A stretch of 64,000 nt of DNA, taken from contig NZ_JAQTUH010000004.1 of the NCBI RefSeq assembly GCF_028710345.1, positions 157,183 to 221,182 on the forward strand, in the 5' to 3' direction. How positions within the stretch are numbered: the stretch's first letter is position 1; each line of letters starts with the position of its first letter. A model generated the notes under the pieces. That model searched no databases. It was not told where the DNA came from and saw only the letters and a list, made by a program, of their open reading frames with translations. Positions 34,974 to 43,736 of the stretch are shown in pieces. A program made the position numbers and the translations under genes. This DNA is from Sulfuricurvum sp. GTDB lineage: Bacteria > Campylobacterota > Campylobacteria > Campylobacterales > Sulfurimonadaceae.

Positions 34974-35727
34974 TCAAATCAATATCGATGATATCGTAAC
35001 TATCGCTAAACAAGCAGGTGATATTATTATGGATATCTATGCAAAAGATTTCAGTATTGATTACAAAGAAGATCAAAGCCCCCTCACAGAAGCTGACCAA
35101 AAAGCCAATGAATTAATCGTAGAAGGGTTAAGCAATCTATTGTTGAAATTTCCAATTCTTTCGGAAGAGGGGAAAACAATCCCTTTTGAAGAACGAAAAG
35201 AGTGGGAATACTTTTGGATGGTAGACCCGCTGGATGGTACAAAAGAGTTTATAAAAAAGAATGATGAATTTACTGTCAATATTGCTCTAATCCATAATCA
35301 CATCCCAATCTTAGGAGTAGTTTACGCTCCTGCACTGAGTGAGATGTACTGGGCTACACAAGGCAACGGTGCCTATAAAAACGGAATACCCCTTCCTCTC
35401 TACACCAACACCGAATCAGATAAACAGCTTAAAGTAGTAGCAAGTAAATCCCATCTTAGTTCTGAAACACAAGACTATATTGATGATTTGGCCAAAACAA
35501 CCGAGAATATCGAATGCGTCTCTAAGGGAAGTTCATTAAAACTGTGCATGGTAGCAGAAGGGAGTGCAGATGTCTATCCACGTCTTGCACCGACTATGGA
35601 GTGGGATACAGCTGCAGCCGATGCGATTGTACGTGAAGCAGGTAAGATGACATATCAATTTCAAAGTGGCACTGCGATGGAATACAATAAAGAGAACCTT
35701 TTAAATCCTTGGTTTGTTGTTCGTTGA
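34966..35727 (+). CDS. cysQ: 3'(2'),5'-bisphosphate nucleotidase
   Basis: A 253-residue magnesium-dependent phosphatase of the inositol monophosphatase fold that removes the 3' phosphate of PAP, the product left after PAPS is used. Motifs are SPLTEADQKANELI, ILSEEGK, WMVDPLDGTKEFIKKN and APTMEWDTAAADAIVREAG. ATG 34966 was chosen: it starts at MLNQINIDDIV and overlaps the cysC end by eight bases. Its presence after cysC shows the cell handles PAPS turnover. Confidence 0.95.
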   Translation: MLNQINIDDIVTIAKQAGDIIMDIYAKDFSIDYKEDQSPLTEADQKANELIVEGLSNLLLKFPILSEEGKTIPFEERKEWEYFWMVDPLDGTKEFIKKNDEFTVNIALIHNHIPILGVVYAPALSEMYWATQGNGAYKNGIPLPLYTNTESDKQLKVVASKSHLSSETQDYIDDLAKTTENIECVSKGSSLKLCMVAEGSADVYPRLAPTMEWDTAAADAIVREAGKMTYQFQSGTAMEYNKENLLNPWFVVR

Positions 35728-35734
35728 GTTGACT

Positions 35735-37567
35735 ATGAGGCTAAATCTTTTGGAAACGTTAAAACGTTTCCTATTGATTATGCTTCACGATTATCAGAAG
35801 GGGAATGGGACATTTCGTATCGTATCTAAATCACTTTGGCGGTTTCGTCGCTTAGGTTTAGATGGAATGCTAGAGTGGCTCGATAAAGAGATAGGTAAAC
35901 TCCCTAATACCAATAAAATACTTTCAATCGACACCCCTACCTACCAACACTGGATAAAGACAAAAGAGCCGCAACTACTTTTATCATACCCGATTGAAAT
36001 AAAAATCAAATTCTCTATAGTATTTCCGCTTCAAAACAATAAATTATCCATATCACGCACGATCGACTCATTGATTTCGCAACACTATAAAAATTGGGAA
36101 TTACTTATCATATGCGACACAACAACTACCAAAAATCATAATGATTCTCGCATAGTATACATCACAGATCATGCCCTTCAAACACTATCAGAAAAATGGC
36201 ATATCGGACAGGAACAAGCTACCGGAGAGTGGATAATCTTAGCCCATGAAGGGATGATTTTTTCACCACATACACTATTAGAAATGACCATAGCTATCCA
36301 AAAAAATCCTAAAGTAAAACTAATATATTCAGATGAAGACGCCCTTACCAAAAATTCTCAACGCTGTGACCCGCACTTTAAAAGTGATTTCAATCCCGAT
36401 TTATTTTACTCAATATCGTACATCGGTACAGCTTTCGCCTCCAATACAACAATGATCAATACAATAGGTAAAACTTCTCGATCAACGCACCAATGTATTG
36501 CCTATGACTTAATAATCCGCATTTGGGAATATATGGGGAATAACAGTATTTATCATATTCCAAAAATCTTATTCCATTTTGAAAAAACGGATAAAAATTA
36601 TTATGATAAAGAGTGTGAACTCCACATATTAAAAGAACATTTTACACGAATATCTCAATCTGTAACTATTACTCAAGGTTTACATCCTGAAATACATCGG
36701 CTACATTGGCAATTACCAAATCTTTTGCCTTTAGTTTCCATTATTATTCCTACACGAGATCATCTCGATATACTCCAAACGTGTGTTGAAAGTATTCAAC
36801 AAAAGACTACTTATCCAAATTATGAAATTATTATAGTTGACAACCAAAGCCAAGCAAATGAAACCATTCACTATTTTGACCAATTGTCACAAAATGACCA
36901 TATAAAAATTTTACGTTATGATGAAGCATTTAATTACTCAGCCATTAATAACTTTGCAGTTACTCAAACAAAAGGAGAGGTAATTGTATTAATGAATAAT
37001 GATGTAGAAGTGATCTCATCAAACTGGCTTGATGAAATGGTCTCACATGTTATTAGAGCAGATATCGGATGCGTTGGAGCGATGCTCTACTATCCTGACA
37101 ATACCATTCAACATGCTGGAGTAATTTTAGGACTGGGAGATGTTGCAGGACACGCACACAAATATGTAACTCGAGGGAGCAGTGGCTACTTCCATAGGGC
37201 ATGTTGTGTCCAAAATTTTGCTGCCGTAACAGCAGCTTGCTTAGCTGTTCGAAAGAGAGTATATGAAGAGGTTGCTGGATTAAATGACAAAAATCTTACC
37301 GTAGCCTATAATGATGTCGATTTTTGTCTCAAAGTTCAACGATTAGGATATCGAAATCTTTGGACCCCTTATGCTGAATTGTATCATCATGAATCCAAAA
37401 GCAGAGGGAAGGAAGATACTCCTGACAAAAAAGATCGCGTAATCTCTGAAATAGCTTATATGCACGCGAACTGGTTGGATAGCATAACCTATGATCCTCA
37501 CTATAATCCCTCCTTAACCAAAATAGCCGAGCAATTTCAAATTCGAAGAATGGATATTACTCGATAA
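35735..37567 (+). CDS. Glycosyltransferase with two tandem GT2-type domains
   Basis: A 610-residue protein. After an N-terminal stretch of about 90 residues come two GT-A folds. The first (from about residue 93, FSIVFPLQNNKLSISRTIDS) has the DxD-like SDEDAL near residue 205. The second (from about residue 330, PLVSIIIPTRDHLDILQTCV) has VLMNNDVEVIS and ends with NDVDFCLKVQRLGYRNLWTP. Such paired domains occur in enzymes building surface polysaccharides. I prefer ATG 35735 over an upstream TTG inside cysQ. The gene starts eight bases after cysQ and is noticeably AT-rich. Confidence 0.87.
   Translation: MRLNLLETLKRFLLIMLHDYQKGNGTFRIVSKSLWRFRRLGLDGMLEWLDKEIGKLPNTNKILSIDTPTYQHWIKTKEPQLLLSYPIEIKIKFSIVFPLQNNKLSISRTIDSLISQHYKNWELLIICDTTTTKNHNDSRIVYITDHALQTLSEKWHIGQEQATGEWIILAHEGMIFSPHTLLEMTIAIQKNPKVKLIYSDEDALTKNSQRCDPHFKSDFNPDLFYSISYIGTAFASNTTMINTIGKTSRSTHQCIAYDLIIRIWEYMGNNSIYHIPKILFHFEKTDKNYYDKECELHILKEHFTRISQSVTITQGLHPEIHRLHWQLPNLLPLVSIIIPTRDHLDILQTCVESIQQKTTYPNYEIIIVDNQSQANETIHYFDQLSQNDHIKILRYDEAFNYSAINNFAVTQTKGEVIVLMNNDVEVISSNWLDEMVSHVIRADIGCVGAMLYYPDNTIQHAGVILGLGDVAGHAHKYVTRGSSGYFHRACCVQNFAAVTAACLAVRKRVYEEVAGLNDKNLTVAYNDVDFCLKVQRLGYRNLWTPYAELYHHESKSRGKEDTPDKKDRVISEIAYMHANWLDSITYDPHYNPSLTKIAEQFQIRRMDITR
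35752..35771. repeat. Perfect 20-base inverted repeat inside a coding start
   Basis: GGAAACGTT-AA-AACGTTTCC, 9-bp arms with a two-base centre, lies in codons 6-13 of the glycosyltransferase gene. It could be an operator or slow early translation of this gene. Confidence 0.45.
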
Positions 37568-37660
37568 ATTACCTTATTTGTATCGGCTACAATCATCCAT
37601 TAACATTATCACAACATTTTCGCACTATAATAACCTTACTTATTCATCAAAAGGAATTTC

Positions 37661-38185
37661 ATGAAATCATCACACATTCTCTCCTCTCTTATCCTTACAG
37701 CTTCCATAGCATTTGCAGCTCCAACTACCCTTGCAATCGTTAATGGTACTGCTATCACAACCACTGATGCAAGCACTTTTATGTCCAAAGCCATTCCAGG
37801 CATGACGTTTGATAAACTCGATCCGAAAATGAAACGTCAGGTAGTCGATCAACTTGTAAATCAGCAACTTATTAAAGATCAAGTTTCCAAAAGCGGTATC
37901 CAAAATACCCCACAATTTAAATTAGCTTATGCGGCATTACGAGATGATCTTGCAGTCGATATGTGGATGAAGCAACAAATGGCTAAAATCACCGTAAGCG
38001 ATCAAGAAACTAAAACATTTTATGACAATAACAAAGAAAAAATGAAACAAAATGACAAAGTTGTTCCATATGATAAAGCAAAATTTGAAATTACCCAGTT
38101 TATTAAAATGGAAAAGTTCAAAGCGCAAATGACCAAAACAACGGAATCACTTCGCGCCGCATCTAAAGTAGAGGTAAAATTATAA
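37661..38185 (+). CDS. Periplasmic SurA-like chaperone without a PPIase domain
   Basis: A 174-residue protein with signal peptide MKSSHILSSLILTASIAFA. The rest matches the N-terminal chaperone domain of SurA/PEB4-type proteins: AIVNGTAITTTDASTFM, FDKLDPKMKRQVVDQLVNQ, LIKDQV, then TVSDQETKTFYDNNKEKM. In PEB4-like proteins a parvulin PPIase domain of about 90 residues follows. Here the sequence goes straight to the C-terminal helix (VVPYDKAKFEITQFIKMEK), so the isomerase is absent. It probably helps fold secreted or outer-membrane proteins. AAGGA lies six bases before ATG. Confidence 0.8.
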   Translation: MKSSHILSSLILTASIAFAAPTTLAIVNGTAITTTDASTFMSKAIPGMTFDKLDPKMKRQVVDQLVNQQLIKDQVSKSGIQNTPQFKLAYAALRDDLAVDMWMKQQMAKITVSDQETKTFYDNNKEKMKQNDKVVPYDKAKFEITQFIKMEKFKAQMTKTTESLRAASKVEVKL

Positions 38186-38228
38186 TATTGCAAATTCACT
38201 ATATAAGCACTACCTACAGAGATTGTCC

Positions 38229-39209
38229 ATGAGAACGGAACTCCCTCTTGTTACTGTATTGATGGCAACCTATAACGGAGCACGCCATATTTCTGAACAA
38301 ATTGACTCAATATTAGCTCAAACGTATTCAAACATTGAGCTTGTTATTGCGGATGATAGCTCTATGGATGAAACTGTTCCCATTCTCAGATCATATAAGC
38401 AAAAACATCCCAATATCAAGCTCTATATCAATCAAATACGTTTAGGATTCGTCAAAAATTTTGAACAATTACTTCAAAAAGCGGATGGTAAATATTTTGC
38501 ACTGTCGGATCAAGATGATATATGGGATCATGATAAAATATCTATCATGATGCAAGCACTAATCGAAAAAGAGAAAAAAAGACCCGATGCACCCATTATG
38601 ATTCATAGTGATCTAAAAGTGATCGATGAAGTTGGTGCGTTGATATTTCCTTCCTATTCTCTTCATCGGGATTACCATTTTTCAAATCACAAGAATATTC
38701 CAATGATGCTCAGCAAAGGCGGGGTAATGGGTAATACTATACTCCTCAACAATCACCTCAGACAGCTGATCCTCCCATTTGACCCAGATGTAATGCATCA
38801 CGATTATTGGATAGCACTCATTAACGAAATATTCGGTTTTCGTATTAGCCTCAAAGAGACGTTAGTATCCTATAGAATCCATACTCACAACACCAGCAAT
38901 AAAATGCACCTAATATCCAATCAGCACCAAAAAAATAAAAAAAATATTTTGCCATATCAAGATAACAACCGTTATAAAGTATTACGTGGAATATTGCAAC
39001 GCTTTCCCATAGAGAAAGATGACAAACGTCCAATTATAATTTTTTTGAAATACTTACGAGAACAAAAAAATTGGCTGAAATACTATCGACCGCTCTACAA
39101 AGAGGGTTTTATCAAAAACTCTATTCGTACTCATTCAAAATTATTAGGGAGATTTACGCTTGCTTCACTCAAACGAAAACAAGCACTTAAATCTTCAATA
39201 CAATCCTAA
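38229..39209 (+). CDS. Glycosyltransferase family 2, rhamnosyltransferase-like
   Basis: A 326-residue GT-A enzyme: PLVTVLMATYNGARHISEQI, IELVIADDSSMDETVPIL, LGFVKNFEQLLQKADGKYFA and LSDQDDIWDHDKI, the last including the DxD metal site. It resembles transferases annotated as rhamnosyltransferases in capsule and O-antigen loci. The C terminus is basic. ATG 38229 has AGAG seven bases upstream; an earlier TTG at 38223 is less likely. Its stop shares a base with the kpsC N-module start (TAATG). Confidence 0.9.
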   Translation: MRTELPLVTVLMATYNGARHISEQIDSILAQTYSNIELVIADDSSMDETVPILRSYKQKHPNIKLYINQIRLGFVKNFEQLLQKADGKYFALSDQDDIWDHDKISIMMQALIEKEKKRPDAPIMIHSDLKVIDEVGALIFPSYSLHRDYHFSNHKNIPMMLSKGGVMGNTILLNNHLRQLILPFDPDVMHHDYWIALINEIFGFRISLKETLVSYRIHTHNTSNKMHLISNQHQKNKKNILPYQDNNRYKVLRGILQRFPIEKDDKRPIIIFLKYLREQKNWLKYYRPLYKEGFIKNSIRTHSKLLGRFTLASLKRKQALKSSIQS

Positions 39210-40147
39210 TGTTAATCAGTTTTTCACAAACATTATATTCCCGCTTGAAACCGTTTAAAAAATATTTTGCATCTGATTTTAAAATTATTTTCGTTGGGTG
39301 GGGACGCCGTAAGTACGGTGAGTTCGCCAGAAAAATAGCCAAAATATTTAATTTTCCGTTTTTATGTCTCGAAGATGGATTCATCCGGTCTGTTGAAATT
39401 GGGAAAAGTGATTTTGTTTTTTCTATAGTTATAGATGAAAAAGGGATTTATTACGATGCGACAAGAGCCTCAAAACTCGAAGATATCATCAATACGTATG
39501 ATTTTCAATCCGATACCGGATTAATACAAACCGCTTCAGATTCATTAAAATTACTTATAGAATATAATATTACGAAGTACAATCATGCCCCTAATTTTCA
39601 TAAAGCTGATTTAGCAAACGATACCAAAAAACAGATACTGGTTGTTGCTCAAACGGCTGGTGATATGTCTTTAAAATACGGCATGACTGATTCTTATTCC
39701 ACAAATGATCTCCTCGCTATTGCCCGAAAAGAAAATCCAGATGCAACGCTATATCTCAAACTGCACCCCGATGTACTACATGGAATAAAAAAATCCGATA
39801 TTGATTTAAAGCAGATTCACAAAGATTTTACTATTATCAGCGAAGATGTCAATGCACTAACATTGTTGAAATCAATGGATAAAGTTTATACAAAAACCTC
39901 TCAGATGGGATTTGAAGCGTTATTACTTGGTAAAGAAGTTGTCTGTTTTGGTGTTCCATTTTATTCAGGATGGGGGCTGACGGATGATCGCATCCCCTGC
40001 AACCGCAGAGTACGCAGAGTCACTCCCTTGGAACTATTTGCAGCTGCTTATATCTTATACCCTGTATATTACAATCCCTATACCCGTAAAGATTCCGATA
40101 TTATTGACACCATACAAACCATTGTAGCTATCAAAAATGCAAAATAA
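39209..40147 (+). CDS. kpsC: Capsule Kdo transferase, KpsC N-terminal module as a separate gene
   Basis: A 312-residue protein equal to one of the two repeated modules of KpsC, which builds the beta-Kdo linker that attaches group 2 capsules to a lipid. Marks include FVGWGRRKYG, CLEDGFIRSVEIG, YLKLHPDVL, KTSQMGFEALLLGKEVVCFG and VPFYSGWGLTDDR. In the usual KpsC (about 670 residues) two such modules are fused; here the second follows as its own gene overlapping by 11 bases. It ends at VAIKNAK with no sign of decay. Cytoplasmic, membrane-associated. Confidence 0.88.
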   Translation: MLISFSQTLYSRLKPFKKYFASDFKIIFVGWGRRKYGEFARKIAKIFNFPFLCLEDGFIRSVEIGKSDFVFSIVIDEKGIYYDATRASKLEDIINTYDFQSDTGLIQTASDSLKLLIEYNITKYNHAPNFHKADLANDTKKQILVVAQTAGDMSLKYGMTDSYSTNDLLAIARKENPDATLYLKLHPDVLHGIKKSDIDLKQIHKDFTIISEDVNALTLLKSMDKVYTKTSQMGFEALLLGKEVVCFGVPFYSGWGLTDDRIPCNRRVRRVTPLELFAAAYILYPVYYNPYTRKDSDIIDTIQTIVAIKNAK

Positions 40148-41225
40148 CACCTCCAACAGCTATTTTTTTGGATTTTCTATCTGGAAACGTTTACTTATTA
40201 CTATTACACCTTTTTTTGATGTTCAGCCGATTTTTATTAATCCTATTTTCGGAAATAACCATCTCACTTTGGCTCTTAAAAAAAAGATGAACCCCCAAAG
40301 TAGCCTCTATATTTGGGGTAAAAAGACTGTAAGTGCGATAGAGCACTATGCCGTACAACACGGATGTAAAATTTATCATGTCGAAGATGGATTTATACGT
40401 TCTATCTCTTTGGGTTCTGATCTAACACAGCCTTATTCACTCGTGATAGATTCACGTGGAATCTATTTTGACCCTACTTGTGAAAGCGATTTAGAATATA
40501 TTCTTCAAAATCATACTTTTAACGACAACGAAATTGCTCGTGCTAAAAATATTCAACTTTTCTTGATTGAAAAAAAGCTCTCAAAGTACAACGTGTACGA
40601 GAATCGTGCATTAAATTTTCCGACCGACCGAGAAATTATTGTTGTCCCTGGACAAGTTGAAGATGATGCTTCTATACACTATGGAGCCAAAGGGATGAGT
40701 AATTTGGAGCTTTTACGCCAAACACGTGCTAATCGTCCAAATGGTTATATTATTTACAAACCTCATCCGGACGTCTTGGTGGGCAATCGTGTTGGAAAAA
40801 TAGATGATGAAGAGGCTTTGCGTTACTGTGATCGTATTGTAACTGAGGTTGGAATCGATAGCGTACTAAAATATGCAGATGAAGTACATACTATGACATC
40901 CTTGGTAGGATTTGAAGCGTTGATTAGAGGCATTAAAGTTGTCACCTACGGATTACCTTTTTATGCAGGATGGGGCCTAACTATCGATATGCAATCTTGT
41001 AGTCGTCGAAAACGGCAATGTAGGCTCCATGAGCTGGTTGCGGCGACCTATATCCTCTATCCTCTATATATTGACCCCCTAACAAAAAAACGCTGCGAAA
41101 TAGAAGATGTGTTAAGCTTTTTAGATACAGAACGGGCTCATTACAAAAACTCTATTGCTCTTAAGATTAGAAATTGGTTTAGTCGAAAAGTTCAATTGCT
41201 GATTCGAAAACTAAAAGGACTATGA
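40137..41225 (+). CDS. kpsC: Capsule Kdo transferase, KpsC C-terminal module as a separate gene
   Basis: A 362-residue protein, the second KpsC module: SSLYIWGKKTVSAIEHYA, HVEDGFIRSISLGSDLTQPY, IVVPGQVEDDASIHYGAKG, IIYKPHPDVLVGNR, MTSLVGFEALIRGIKVVTYG and LPFYAGWGLTIDM. It ends with a very basic helix that may hold it at the membrane. Each KpsC module adds a Kdo residue of different linkage. It is in a different reading frame from the preceding module, overlapping it by 11 bases, and its stop overlaps the next gene (ATGA). Confidence 0.88.
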   Translation: MQNNTSNSYFFGFSIWKRLLITITPFFDVQPIFINPIFGNNHLTLALKKKMNPQSSLYIWGKKTVSAIEHYAVQHGCKIYHVEDGFIRSISLGSDLTQPYSLVIDSRGIYFDPTCESDLEYILQNHTFNDNEIARAKNIQLFLIEKKLSKYNVYENRALNFPTDREIIVVPGQVEDDASIHYGAKGMSNLELLRQTRANRPNGYIIYKPHPDVLVGNRVGKIDDEEALRYCDRIVTEVGIDSVLKYADEVHTMTSLVGFEALIRGIKVVTYGLPFYAGWGLTIDMQSCSRRKRQCRLHELVAATYILYPLYIDPLTKKRCEIEDVLSFLDTERAHYKNSIALKIRNWFSRKVQLLIRKLKGL

Positions 41226-42346
41226 TGAATGTCAAGAAACGTGTTGTTTACTATCTAAGTGGATTTGATCCTCGCGGAGTACATCACTACTATAGCTTAT
41301 ACAAAGAGAATTTTAATAATCAAATGACAATTAATGGAATGAAAGGAACCGTTTCTCCTCGTAAAAATCTTCATCAGTGGGAAATCGATGCGACTGATCA
41401 AGGAATACATGTTAATACTCTTTACAATTTTTTGAGTTGGGATGACATCATACGTTCTGAATGGTCTTCGGGACTATTAAATTATTATAAGGACTTATTT
41501 TATTGCATCGTTGCCTATCTTTCTAATGGGTTAATTATTAAATATGCAAAAGCTTCTCCAAAACAAATGATAGCAGGTTTATATCCAGGATTCTATTTGT
41601 TAGGTGCTCTCGTAATAGCTATCTACGGAAGCATTTCACTCTATCAGTCTATCGAAGGAATAATAGGGATAGCATCGGGAATAATTTTTTCAATCTTAAC
41701 TATGATGTTGTTTGAAAAAATCGGTAATACAATTGGGGTCTTTTGGCTATTACGTATTTATGCTTTTAGTGTTCGATGGGGTAGAGGGGAAATAGACACT
41801 ATTGAAGAACGAATAAATCATTTTAGTGATGCAATAGCAATACAACTCAATATTGCAGAAGATGTAGATGAAGTTTTATTAATCTCACACAGTGTCGGAA
41901 CTATTTTGGCAGTAAGTGTACTTGCCCGCATATTGGAAAAAGCAGACCATTTGGATAAATTCGGGATGATAACACTAGGTGAATGTATACCATTGGTAAG
42001 TTTTCAACCAAATGCTGATAAATATCGGGCAGAATTACAAAAAATTGCTGAGAATAAAGATATTATATGGGTTGATTATACTGCTCCCATCGATGGAGCG
42101 TGCTTTCCCTTGCATGATTTTATGCAAAGTAGCAGTATTCAACAAAGTGGAATGAATTTACACTATCTTTCACCGAGATTTCATACACTTTTTGATAAAA
42201 TTACGTATGCAAAATTACGCAGAGATTGGTATACAACCCATTTCCTCTACTTGATGTCGACCGAAATATCCGGTGGATACGATTATTATAAAATAAGTGC
42301 GGGTGCTATGAGTATTCGTGATAAAATTGATCATCTAAAGAGTTAA
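41222..42346 (+). CDS. Membrane protein with serine-hydrolase-like motif, function unknown
   Basis: A 374-residue protein I do not recognise at family level. Residues about 118-185 contain two or three hydrophobic helices (GFYLLGALVIAIYGSISLY; IGIASGIIFSILTMMLFEKI). After them VDEVLLISHSVGTILAVSVLA (S-H-S-V-G at 222-226) resembles the nucleophile elbow of alpha/beta hydrolases, with candidate D and H later in IDGACFPLHDFM. It is coupled to kpsC by an ATGA overlap and to the P450 by a one-base gap. A hydrolase acting on lipid or polysaccharide at the membrane is a guess. ATG 41225 is an equally possible start. Confidence 0.65.
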   Translation: MMNVKKRVVYYLSGFDPRGVHHYYSLYKENFNNQMTINGMKGTVSPRKNLHQWEIDATDQGIHVNTLYNFLSWDDIIRSEWSSGLLNYYKDLFYCIVAYLSNGLIIKYAKASPKQMIAGLYPGFYLLGALVIAIYGSISLYQSIEGIIGIASGIIFSILTMMLFEKIGNTIGVFWLLRIYAFSVRWGRGEIDTIEERINHFSDAIAIQLNIAEDVDEVLLISHSVGTILAVSVLARILEKADHLDKFGMITLGECIPLVSFQPNADKYRAELQKIAENKDIIWVDYTAPIDGACFPLHDFMQSSSIQQSGMNLHYLSPRFHTLFDKITYAKLRRDWYTTHFLYLMSTEISGGYDYYKISAGAMSIRDKIDHLKS

Positions 42347-42347
42347 T

Positions 42348-43736
42348 ATGTCATCCTGCCCATTTCATCAACCTTTTTTTCCTCCACCGCTTAAAAATAA
42401 GGCGTCACTACTATTTACTTTTTTTAGAAAAAGACGTTCTTGGCTAGATGGACTGTATGAACGTAGCTATAGCATGAAAATGGGACGGGTAAAAATGCCT
42501 GGACTTGATTTGCATGTAATTAATCAGCCCGATCTTGTTCACCGTATTTTGGTGGATGAAGTGAAAGAGTTTCCGAAAAATCAGCTTTTGGGACATCTGT
42601 TGGAACCGCTATTGGGGGAAAGTATTTTTACGACCAATGGGGAACAATGGAAAAGACAACGTGAAATGCTCAACCCTTCATTCGAGATGACCCGTATTTC
42701 TCATGTCTTTGGGCTCATGAACGATGCGGTACAAGAGATGAAAGATCATCTTCGCGGAGATAACACTGAAAATCATCTCGATATTGATCCCGAAATGACC
42801 TATGTAACGGCAGATATCATCTTTCGAACCATTCTTTCATCACGACTCGATCGTAATGATGCAGTAAAAATTATCGAAGCATTTGTGACATTTCAAGAAG
42901 AGACCGCACGAACCGCAATGAGAACCATGTTTAAAATTCCGGAGTGGCTATGGTTTTTGAGCGGGGAAAACAAACGGATAAAGGCAGGGAACGATATTCG
43001 TGATATCCTCGCGTCCATTATTCGTCCTCGATACGATGCCATCATTGCCGATGATACACCAAATAACAAAGACATCCTCTCATCATTACTCCAAGCGGTG
43101 GATGTTGATAGCGGTGAAAAATTTTCGTTTGAAGAGATACTCGATCAAGTAGCGATGCTTTTTCTTGCAGGACACGAAACATCTGCAAGTGCATTAACAT
43201 GGGCAACTTATTTACTCTCTCTGTATCCCGAGATTCAAGAGCGTGCTTATCATGAAGTGTTAAACATCGCTGGTGAAGATGAATTTAATGCCGATCAGCT
43301 CAAACACATGGAACTAATTACCAACATTTTCAAAGAGACACTCCGCTTATACCCCCCCGTTGGATTTTTTGCACGTGAAAATACGCAAGAGACAACTATG
43401 CGGGACAAAACGATTGCCAAAGGCTCTTCCGTTGTCGTGGCACCATGGCTCATTCACCGACACAAAGAGTTTTGGGAAAACCCAAACGGATTTGATCCGG
43501 ATCGCTTTAGTGATCCAAAATCAATACACAAAGATACCTATCTCCCTTTTGGGATGGGGGCTCGGATTTGTATCGGATCATCTTTTGCGATGCAAGAAGC
43601 GGTATTGATCTTAGCTACCCTCATTCGTGAATTTAAAATAGAGCTCCAAGAGGGCTTTGTTCCGGATGTCGTCGGACGCTTAACGGTACGTTCAGCCAAC
43701 GGAATGAAAATTATTTTGAAACGGCGTACTCACTGA
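42348..43736 (+). CDS. Cytochrome P450
   Basis: A 462-residue haem monooxygenase with all P450 hallmarks: I-helix LFLAGHETSASALTWA (A274-S279), K-helix KETLRLYPPVGFF (E330 and R333), meander FDPDRFSDP, and haem loop PFGMGARICIGSSFAM with ligand C408. There is no N-terminal membrane anchor, so it is soluble. P450s are rare in Campylobacterota, but from memory C. jejuni has one (Cj1411c) also beside kpsC/kpsS. No ferredoxin or reductase partner is encoded nearby. It is tightly packed, one base after the previous gene and sharing one base with the next, so a role in capsule or its lipid is plausible; substrate unknown. Confidence 0.96.
   Translation: MSSCPFHQPFFPPPLKNKASLLFTFFRKRRSWLDGLYERSYSMKMGRVKMPGLDLHVINQPDLVHRILVDEVKEFPKNQLLGHLLEPLLGESIFTTNGEQWKRQREMLNPSFEMTRISHVFGLMNDAVQEMKDHLRGDNTENHLDIDPEMTYVTADIIFRTILSSRLDRNDAVKIIEAFVTFQEETARTAMRTMFKIPEWLWFLSGENKRIKAGNDIRDILASIIRPRYDAIIADDTPNNKDILSSLLQAVDVDSGEKFSFEEILDQVAMLFLAGHETSASALTWATYLLSLYPEIQERAYHEVLNIAGEDEFNADQLKHMELITNIFKETLRLYPPVGFFARENTQETTMRDKTIAKGSSVVVAPWLIHRHKEFWENPNGFDPDRFSDPKSIHKDTYLPFGMGARICIGSSFAMQEAVLILATLIREFKIELQEGFVPDVVGRLTVRSANGMKIILKRRTH

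Noticed and set aside
39209-41225. kpsC as a frameshifted pseudogene
   Set aside because: Both parts keep full motif sets, sensible ends and starts, and overlap as operon genes do, so division into two genes is more likely.
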